Under the pieces are notes generated by a model. That model made no database searches. It saw nothing but the letters and a program-made list of their open reading frames with translations, and was not told where the DNA came from. 5,012 bases of DNA, from positions 1-5,012 of the forward strand of contig JAVEDA010000405.1 of NCBI GenBank assembly GCA_030841195.1, in the 5' to 3' direction. Shown here in pieces: positions 1 through 3,725 of the stretch. Numbering within the stretch: position 1 is the stretch's first letter; the number at the start of each line of letters is the position of its first letter. The DNA is from Actinomycetota bacterium (GTDB lineage: Bacteria; Actinomycetota; Actinomycetes; JACCUZ01). Position numbers and translations under genes: made by a program.

Positions 1-357
1 AAGCAGTCCGGCACCGAGACGGTCGAGGACTGGCAGCTCGCGCAGGCAGAGTCGCACATGTCGACCGGCCTGAAGTCGGCCGAGGCGGAGGCGCTGGACC
101 ACCTGCCGGACTCCGACGTCAAGGAAGCCCTCCAGTCGATCCCGGAGGACTTCCGGATCGCGGTCTACCTGGCGGACGTCGAGGGGTTCGCCTACAAGGA
201 GATCGCCGAGATCATGGGCACCCCGATCGGTACCGTGATGTCCCGGCTGCACCGGGGACGGCGGCAGCTGCGAGGGCTGCTGGAGGACTACGCGCGCGAG
301 CGGGGTCTGGTCCCCGCCGGCGCACCCGACGGGGGAGAGGGAGGCGAGCAGTCGTGA
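1..357 (+). CDS. sigR: ECF RNA polymerase sigma factor SigR, 3' part (5' end outside window)
   Basis: This is the C-terminal 118 residues of a redox-stress ECF sigma factor that directs RNA polymerase to thiol-oxidative stress genes. The frame is open from base 1. The ATG at 58 is internal, because the codons before it (EDWQLAQAESHM) already match the SigR family. The fragment covers sigma region 4: an alpha-helical part with IPEDFRIAVYLADVEGF (visible residues 47-63), then the region 4.2 helix-turn-helix that reads the -35 element (about 64-90, AYKEIAEIMGTPIGTVMSRL, then HRGRRQL). As I recall, S. coelicolor SigR is about 227 aa, so roughly the first half, including region 2, lies upstream. 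The stop codon overlaps the rsrA start by 4 nt (GTGA), the usual translationally coupled sigma/anti-sigma layout. In this family sigR transcribes its own operon from an upstream promoter, which is not in the window. The similarity is recognised from memory but is very strong. Confidence 0.95.
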   Translation, partial: KQSGTETVEDWQLAQAESHMSTGLKSAEAEALDHLPDSDVKEALQSIPEDFRIAVYLADVEGFAYKEIAEIMGTPIGTVMSRLHRGRRQLRGLLEDYARERGLVPAGAPDGGEGGEQS

Positions 358-623
358 GCTGCGGCAACCCGCACGAGACCCCGTGCTCCGAGGTGCTGGA
401 CCGTGTCTACGAGTTCATCGACGGCGAGCTCGACGGGGAGCGCCGGCACCAGATCAAGCACCATCTCGACGAGTGCGGACCGTGCCTGGCCGAGTTCGGG
501 CTCGAGGAGCAGGTCAAGGCGATCGTCAAGCGGTCCTGCTCCGACCCGGCTCCCGCCGAGCTGAGGGCCAAGGTCCTGCGGCACATCGCTGCCGCTCGCG
601 CCGAGATACGCACTGACCTCTGA
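354..623 (+). CDS. rsrA: Zinc-binding redox-sensing anti-sigma factor RsrA (ZAS family)
   Basis: This 89-residue cytoplasmic anti-sigma factor should bind SigR when reduced and release it when disulfide stress oxidises its thiols and expels zinc. The ZAS core H-x3-C-x2-C is intact (His37, Cys41, Cys44), and Cys11 is present; these are the four key positions of S. coelicolor RsrA, with identical numbering. Other cysteines are Cys3 and Cys62; the neighbour of Cys62, Cys61 in S. coelicolor, is Ser61 here. The N-terminus MSCGNPHETPCSEVLD and the segment VKAIVKRSC are family hallmarks. The protein lacks the longer C-terminal tail I recall for the Streptomyces protein (about 105 aa). It starts at GTG inside the sigR stop codon (GTGA), behind a purine-rich ribosome site around 333-344, so it is probably translated by coupling. 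It follows that the amounts of SigR and RsrA are tied together. Identification is firm; redox behaviour is inferred from the family. Confidence 0.96.
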   Translation: MSCGNPHETPCSEVLDRVYEFIDGELDGERRHQIKHHLDECGPCLAEFGLEEQVKAIVKRSCSDPAPAELRAKVLRHIAAARAEIRTDL

Positions 624-642
624 GCAGCCCCCAGGAACGCGA

Positions 643-676
643 ACGGCCCGGCTGCCGTGAGGCGGGTCCGAGCCGT
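643..676 (-). terminator. Possible stem-loop terminator between convergent rsrA and bL37 genes
   Basis: Arms 643-651 (ACGGCCCGG) and 668-676 (CCGAGCCGT) pair over 9 positions around a 16-nt loop. The one imperfect position is a G-U wobble in the minus-strand RNA but a C-A mismatch in the plus-strand RNA, so the element fits a terminator of the minus-strand bL37 transcript better. There is no T-tract, as is common in high-GC actinomycetes. It lies in the 70-nt gap between two converging stop codons. Confidence 0.4.
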
Positions 677-693
677 CGAGCGCAGCGAGAGCG

Positions 694-768
694 TCAGCTG
701 TTGGGACGCTTGCCGTGGTTGGCCTTGCTCTTCTTGCGGGCCTTCTTCTTGCGCGACTTCTTCGCCAT
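694..768 (-). CDS. Large-subunit ribosomal protein bL37 (24 aa)
   Basis: This encodes a 24-residue, extremely basic peptide beginning MAKKSRKKKARKK and ending SKANHGKRPNS. The ending is the signature of the tiny actinobacterial 50S protein bL37, first seen as an rRNA-bound peptide in mycobacterial ribosome structures. About half of the residues are Lys or Arg, as expected for a peptide buried in rRNA. The ATG at 768-766 has a good ribosome site, AGGAG, at plus positions 777-781 about 8 nt upstream. The reading frame stays open upstream as far as 1530, but that extension is antisense to the alcohol dehydrogenase and resembles no protein, so this start is chosen. The gene converges on sigR-rsrA; from memory this neighbourhood is shared by other actinomycetes. 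No SigR-type promoter (GGAAT, 18 or so bases, GTT) is visible upstream. Confidence 0.88.
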   Translation of the reverse strand: MAKKSRKKKARKKSKANHGKRPNS

Positions 769-795
769 CGGGCGGACTCCTGTGGGTCGTGTCCT

Positions 796-811
796 GACCG
801 GTGACCCGGTC
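796..811. promoter_or_regulatory. Perfect 6-bp palindrome in divergent bL37/ADH intergenic region
   Basis: GACCGG (796-801), TGAC and CCGGTC (806-811) form a perfect inverted repeat with a 4-nt centre. It lies 28 nt outside the bL37 start and 92 nt upstream of the dehydrogenase start. It could be a dyad operator for a regulator or a hairpin in the bL37 leader. No convincing -10/-35 pair could be assigned on either strand here; TATCCT at 826-831 is a possible plus-strand -10 without a good -35. Confidence 0.35.
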
Positions 812-903
812 CGTGCTCCGTGGCCTATCCTCCCACGCCGCGGGCCCCGCCCCCGCCGCCACCCTGTCCTGTCCGTCACCACCTGCCAGTTGGGGAGCTC
901 GCC

Positions 904-1962
904 GTGCGCGCCACTCTGATCCACGCCGCCCGTGACATCCGGGTCGAGGACGTGCCCGATCCCGCGGTCCAGCGACCGACCGACGCGCTGGTGCGCGTCA
1001 CCGCCGCCTGCGTGTGCGGGTCCGATCTGTGGCCCTACCGGGGCGTGACCGACACGTCCGAGCCGCACCGGATCGGGCACGAGTTCGTCGGCGTCGTCGA
1101 GGACGTGGGCGCCGACGTGTCGACGCTCTCGGTCGGTGACTTCGTTATCGCGCCGTTCGCGCTGTCGGACGGAACCTGCGCGCACTGCCGCAACGGGGTG
1201 CAGACCTCGTGCGTGCACAGCGCCTGGTGGGGCGGGGAGGACGAGGAGGGTCTGCCGATCGACGGCGGCCAGGGCGAGGCCGTGCGGGTCCCGATGGCCG
1301 ACGGCACCCTGGTCGCGGTCCCCGGCCTCGGTGACGGGCCGGACGATGCCCTGCTTGCGGGGCTGCTCACGCTCTCTGACGTGATGGGCACCGGCCACCA
1401 CGCTGCGGCTGCCGCAGGAGTGGGCAACGGATCCACCGTCGTCGTGGTCGGCGACGGGGCGGTGGGGCAGTGCGCCGTCATCGCGGCCCGACGCCTGGGC
1501 GCGGACCGCATCATCGCCATGTCCCGGCACGCCGACCGGCAGGCGCTGGCGCGCGACTTCGGCGCGACCGACATCGTCGAGGCGCGGGGTGCCGACGGTG
1601 TCGCCGCCGTCCAGGAGCTGCTCGGCGGTCTCGGTGCCGATGCGGCCCTCGAGTGCGTCGGCACCAAGGAGTCCATGGAGCAGGCGATCGACGCCACCCG
1701 TCCCGGCGGTCGAGTCGGGTACGTCGGTGTGCCGGCCGGCGGGTCCGAGCTGCCGATCCGCCGGCTGTTCTCCAACAACGTGTCGGTCGGCGGTGGCGTG
1801 GCACCGGTCCGCGGCTACATCCCCGAGCTGCTCGAGGACGTGCTGTCCGGGGCCATCGACCCGGGCCGCGTCTTCGACCTCGTGCTCCCGCTGGAGGAGG
1901 CGCCCGAGGCCTACGCAGCCATGGACGAGCGCCGGTCCATCAAGACGATGCTCCGACCTTGA
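904..1962 (+). CDS. Zinc-dependent medium-chain alcohol dehydrogenase
   Basis: This 352-residue cytosolic oxidoreductase belongs to the medium-chain dehydrogenase/reductase superfamily and should interconvert an alcohol and an aldehyde or ketone using NAD(P). Catalytic zinc ligands are visible as Cys38 (CVCGSD), His59-Glu60 (GHE) and Asp159 (LSDVMGTG), the pattern of Thermoanaerobacter-type ADH. The structural zinc loop reads D89-x2-C92-x2-C95-x7-C103, with Asp in place of the usual first Cys. The Rossmann motif GDGAVG is at 183-188. The second strand ends in Ser207-Arg208 rather than an acidic residue, suggesting NADP(H). The length is normal for the family. GTG 904 is chosen because GGGGAG (892-897) lies 6 nt upstream and MRATLIH starts where family members start. 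An in-frame GTG at 820 would only add a proline-rich tail-like stretch. The stop is 2 nt from the stop of the opposing gene. The substrate cannot be told from sequence. Confidence 0.92.
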   Translation: MRATLIHAARDIRVEDVPDPAVQRPTDALVRVTAACVCGSDLWPYRGVTDTSEPHRIGHEFVGVVEDVGADVSTLSVGDFVIAPFALSDGTCAHCRNGVQTSCVHSAWWGGEDEEGLPIDGGQGEAVRVPMADGTLVAVPGLGDGPDDALLAGLLTLSDVMGTGHHAAAAAGVGNGSTVVVVGDGAVGQCAVIAARRLGADRIIAMSRHADRQALARDFGATDIVEARGADGVAAVQELLGGLGADAALECVGTKESMEQAIDATRPGGRVGYVGVPAGGSELPIRRLFSNNVSVGGGVAPVRGYIPELLEDVLSGAIDPGRVFDLVLPLEEAPEAYAAMDERRSIKTMLRP

Positions 1963-1964
1963 TC

Positions 1965-2642
1965 TCAGCCGGTGAGCTGGCGGTTCAGCGCCGCTAGCAC
2001 CGAGCGCGCCACGGCGTCGGCGTCGTCGCCGCGGACCACGGCCGACCCGGTCAGTACCTGCTCGCCGATGCGCGGGAGGGCCATCGTGAGCACGGTGAGG
2101 GCGACCTCTCGTGACCCGGTCGGGACCACTGTCGATGACTCCACCTCGCAGGCCTGGCCGAGCAGCTCCGCGACCGCGTCGAGGGTGGCGATGGCAACGA
2201 GCCTGGCCCGGTGCGAGTGGCCCGCTGGCCCCTGGCTGCGCCCCTCGAACAAGCGGTCGCCGGCCGCCAGGGTGACGGATGCCTCGGTCTGACCCTTGCC
2301 GCTGCGCACCATGATGGCGGCGATAGCCGGCCGGATGACCGGTTCGGCCTCGTCGGCCGGCTCGGCCCCGGGGGTCAGTCCGGCGAGGGTGTCGGGGACC
2401 CGCACCTCGTCGTCGCCCATCTGCACGACCGACACGATCCGGTGGTCGATGTCGATGTCGTAGCGCGCGAGCGCCAGGGACTGGACGTCACGGACCACCT
2501 GCTTGGCCGGCTTGCCGGGCGCGGCAAGGACGTGGACCTCGGTGGGGACCGCGTCAGGGCCGGTGACCACGCTGGCCGCCTTGACACCCTGGATGCGTCG
2601 CAGAGCGTCCTCGAGCTCGGGCAGCAAGCGCAGGGTGGGCAT
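1965..2642 (-). CDS. Conserved-looking two-domain protein of unknown function (225 aa)
   Basis: I do not recognise a named family. The protein is soluble-looking, with no signal peptide or membrane segment. Residues 1-74 look like a compact alpha/beta domain: a helix (LPELEDALRRIQGV), strands (AASVV, EVHVLA), a basic helix (PGKPAKQVVRDVQSLALARY) and a final strand with DIDIDHRIVSVVQ. An acidic, Pro/Ala-rich linker follows (about 77-104). Residues 105-225 form a second alpha/beta domain with a Gly-rich turn (FEGRSQGPAGHSHR) and a helix (LVAIATLDAVAELLG). A domain with two alternating strand-helix repeats is possible. The ATG at 2642 is preferred because AGGAG lies 10 nt upstream (plus 2653-2657). 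The alternative GTG at 2660 overlaps the upstream stop as GTGA but lacks a ribosome site. It is the second gene of a two-gene minus-strand operon, 14 nt after its partner. Confidence 0.8.
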   Translation of the reverse strand: MPTLRLLPELEDALRRIQGVKAASVVTGPDAVPTEVHVLAAPGKPAKQVVRDVQSLALARYDIDIDHRIVSVVQMGDDEVRVPDTLAGLTPGAEPADEAEPVIRPAIAAIMVRSGKGQTEASVTLAAGDRLFEGRSQGPAGHSHRARLVAIATLDAVAELLGQACEVESSTVVPTGSREVALTVLTMALPRIGEQVLTGSAVVRGDDADAVARSVLAALNRQLTG

Positions 2643-2656
2643 GAGCGGGGTACTCC

Positions 2657-3142
2657 TCACGTGGTGCGGGCCGGGTGCTCGAGTGCTGTCACCAGACCCG
2701 CGACGAGCTGGCGCGGACGGTCCCCCTCCAGGGTGCTCGGTCGCGCGGGCTCCGGGGTTGAGGCGCGCCGGAGCAGATCGACCTCGTCCGGCCGCGCCGG
2801 TACGCCGGTGTTCTCACCCGGTTCGGCAGCGGCAGCCCGTGCGGCGGTTGCGGCCTCGAGCGTGGCTTCGGCGACCTCCACGTCCTCCTGAGCCTCACGG
2901 CGGGCCGCGTCGAGCGCCCCGAGCGCCACCGGGAGGACTGTCCTCGCATGGTCGGCCACCGCTCGGACCGAGGCGCGCTGCCAGAACCTCAACCGGGTCG
3001 CCGTCTCCTCGGGGAGGTCGCCGGCGGCCACAGCGGCGGCCAGCTCCGCGTCAAACCGGGCCGTGGCAGGGTCGGCTCGCGCGTCGATGAGCCCACCGAC
3101 AAGGTCCGTCCAGACATCCCGCCCGAGATCGTCCGCGCTCAC
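2657..3142 (-). CDS. Alanine-rich helical protein of unknown function (161 aa)
   Basis: I recognise no family. The product is soluble-looking, Ala/Arg/Glu-rich and mostly helical. Residues 1-70 hold two or three short helices, including LRFWQRASVRAVADHARTVL. Residues 72-107 form a long amphipathic helix that could be a coiled coil (GALDAARREAQEDVEVAEAT, then LEAATAARAAAA). The remainder is a Pro/Arg-rich tail ending in a short helix (RQLVAGLVTAL). There are no cysteines and no catalytic motif. The start is GTG at 3142, the only likely start in this frame, without a strong ribosome site. It is the first gene of a two-gene operon; its stop is 14 nt before the preferred start of the 225-aa gene, so the two products may act together. 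Coding is supported by strong GC3 bias and an intact frame. A coiled-coil adaptor or cell-envelope-associated role is only a guess. Confidence 0.72.
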   Translation of the reverse strand: MSADDLGRDVWTDLVGGLIDARADPATARFDAELAAAVAAGDLPEETATRLRFWQRASVRAVADHARTVLPVALGALDAARREAQEDVEVAEATLEAATAARAAAAEPGENTGVPARPDEVDLLRRASTPEPARPSTLEGDRPRQLVAGLVTALEHPARTT

Positions 3143-3184
3143 GCCCGCCCACTAGCCACGACCGGAGGGTAAAGGAGGACGAGC

Positions 3185-3295
3185 GTGCGGCACCGGATAT
3201 CACCCCGAACAGGTCAGCGTCAGGTCAAGAAGTCACCCGTTCGGCCGCACCACCCGCTTCCTAGTCATTTCGGGCGATCTTCCATGGACGACTAG
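3185..3295 (+). CDS. Candidate short ORF, 36 aa, with a strong ribosome site
   Basis: A GTG start at 3185 sits 6 nt after AAAGGAGG (3171-3178), the best Shine-Dalgarno match in the window. The 36-residue product would be basic and polar (begins MRHRISPRTGQRQVKK, ends FGRSSMDD) with no hydrophobic segment and no family that I recognise. Codon use is not clearly biased. It could be a true small protein, the remnant of a longer gene, or chance. It starts 43 nt from the divergent 161-aa gene. No -10/-35 element was found for it. Confidence 0.28.
   Translation: MRHRISPRTGQRQVKKSPVRPHHPLPSHFGRSSMDD
3211..3227. repeat. Direct repeat AGGTCA, 11-bp period
   Basis: AGGTCA occurs at 3211-3216 and again at 3222-3227, one helical turn apart, with GCGTC between. 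Equally phased direct repeats upstream of a gene can be half-sites for a regulator. The second copy overlaps the possible -35 (TTGACC) of the minus-strand operon. It is short enough to be chance. Confidence 0.25.
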
Positions 3296-3330
3296 ACACA
3301 AACCGACCTAACACTTGACGTGAGGTTTAC

Positions 3331-3393
3331 CCGCGTCCTTCACTGACAACGCGGACGAGCCGAGGTGTCTCCACTGACGGAGTGCTTCGGCTC
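3331..3393. other. Two tandem stem-loops sharing the loop sequence CACTGAC
   Basis: The first stem is CCGCG (3331-3335) with CGCGG (3350-3354) around a 14-nt loop. The second is GAGCCGAGG (3357-3365) with CTTCGGCTC (3385-3393), 9 pairs including one G-U on the plus strand. Inside it is an inner stem CTCC (3369-3372) with GGAG (3379-3382). CACTGAC lies at 3341-3347 in the first loop and at 3372-3378 at the tip of the second. No T-tract follows, so this looks more like a structured leader or RNA than a terminator. It matches no riboswitch class that I know. Confidence 0.4.
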
Positions 3394-3470
3394 TCCCGCG
3401 CCAGTCCGGGGGCCGCATTCCAGCGGGGCATGACAACTGCAGAGAGCGTGATCGGGATCGGCAGCACATC

Positions 3471-3599
3471 GTGTCGATCAACAGCAGCGTGTTCTTCGAC
3501 TGGCAGTACCGATCGTCCTTAGCGGAGCGGATCTTGCACGGGCTTTTTCACAGCGGTGCCCGTGACATGAATCCGAAAGGGATGAGACCAACCACATGA
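3471..3599 (+). CDS. Candidate short ORF, 42 aa, overlapping the next ORF by ATGA
   Basis: A GTG at 3471 opens a 42-codon frame (begins MSINSSVFFDWQYRSS, ends KGMRPTT) whose TGA at 3597-3599 overlaps the ATG of the following 20-codon ORF. This ATGA junction is typical of translational coupling. The ribosome site is weak (GGGAT near 3454), and the C-terminal third contains the stem-loop at 3537-3564. The composition is polar and basic with one aromatic cluster, and no family is recognised. Whether it is translated is uncertain; the coupling geometry is the main support. Confidence 0.25.
   Translation: MSINSSVFFDWQYRSSLAERILHGLFHSGARDMNPKGMRPTT
3537..3564. other. Perfect 7-bp stem-loop with T5 in its loop
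   Basis: CACGGGC (3537-3543) pairs with GCCCGTG (3558-3564) around a 14-nt loop that begins TTTTT. It lies 32 nt before the 20-codon ORF, inside the 42-codon candidate ORF. The T run immediately after the 5' arm, rather than after the 3' arm, argues against an intrinsic terminator on the plus strand. It may be a leader RNA structure. Confidence 0.35.
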
Positions 3600-3658
3600 A
3601 GAAGATCGTGTCCGCTGTCGAGCAGTTCCTTCAGTCTTCCGCACAATGGAAGTGGTAG
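3596..3658 (+). CDS. Candidate 20-aa peptide upstream of the HD-GYP gene
   Basis: An ATG at 3596 begins a 20-codon ORF, MKKIVSAVEQFLQSSAQWKW, ending TAG. It has a lysine pair after Met, a short amphipathic helix-like core (IVSAVEQFLQ) and an aromatic C-terminus with Trp18 and Trp20. AAAGGGA (3576-3582) is a possible ribosome site, though 13 nt away; coupling through the ATGA overlap with the preceding 42-codon frame is an alternative. The stop codon directly abuts a perfect stem-loop (3659-3680), and the HD-GYP start is 67 nt downstream. It could be a leader peptide whose translation controls the next gene, a secreted or membrane-active signal peptide for the downstream membrane protein, or chance. 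I know of no named family. Confidence 0.4.
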   Translation: MKKIVSAVEQFLQSSAQWKW

Positions 3659-3680
3659 GGCAGCTAACCCCTGAGCTGCC
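3659..3680 (+). promoter_or_regulatory. Stem-loop between the 20-codon ORF and the HD-GYP gene
   Basis: GGCAGCT (3659-3665) and AGCTGCC (3674-3680) are perfect complements around the 8-nt loop AACCCCTG. The 5' arm starts at the base after the TAG of the 20-codon ORF, so a ribosome paused on its last codons would block folding. No T-tract follows. It could be an attenuator, a weak terminator or an mRNA-stability element. Confidence 0.45.
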
Positions 3681-3725
3681 GATCCCCATCACGCTCTCTG
3701 GCTCCTGTGGGACGGACGGAGGCTC

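Larger units (their letters stand above)
3143..3725. other. 583-nt low-GC intergenic region with stem-loops and short ORFs
   Basis: No recognisable protein gene lies here. GC is visibly lower than in the flanking genes: 35 of 60 bases in 3481-3540 against 45 of 60 in 2821-2880. It contains a direct repeat (3211-3227), tandem inverted repeats (3331-3393), two further perfect stem-loops (3537-3564 and 3659-3680) and three candidate short ORFs, listed separately. It must hold the promoter of the minus-strand operon and that of the HD-GYP gene. The best minus-strand candidate pairs TTGACC (plus 3223-3228) with TGATAT (plus 3197-3202), but the 20-bp spacing is too long. No plus-strand promoter could be assigned. 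Confidence 0.7.

Noticed and set aside
820..903. Earlier GTG start for the alcohol dehydrogenase
   Set aside because: It adds a proline-rich stretch with no family match; GTG 904 has a ribosome site and the usual family N-terminus.
769..1530. Upstream extension of the bL37 frame into a 278-aa minus-strand protein
   Set aside because: It is antisense to the dehydrogenase, has shadow-frame composition, and the ATG at 768 has its own AGGAG site and gives the exact bL37 length.
1960..1967. Terminator between the convergent dehydrogenase and the 225-aa gene
   Set aside because: The stops are 2 nt apart and no clear hairpin or T-tract was found at the junction; transcripts probably overlap.
3315..3344. 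TTGACG as a -35 promoter element on the plus strand
   Set aside because: No acceptable -10 sequence lies 16-19 bp downstream.
3430..3522. 30-codon ORF starting at ATG 3430
   Set aside because: There is no convincing ribosome site, the composition is Ser/Thr-rich low-complexity, and it overlaps the 42-codon frame with better context.
3647..3658. Classical tryptophan-operon attenuator
   Set aside because: There are two Trp codons and a hairpin, but the downstream gene is an HD-GYP protein, not a Trp biosynthesis gene; kept only as one possible control mode.
3300..3725. c-di-GMP riboswitch controlling the HD-GYP gene
   Set aside because: None of the conserved bases of the known c-di-GMP classes could be found; only generic hairpins are present.
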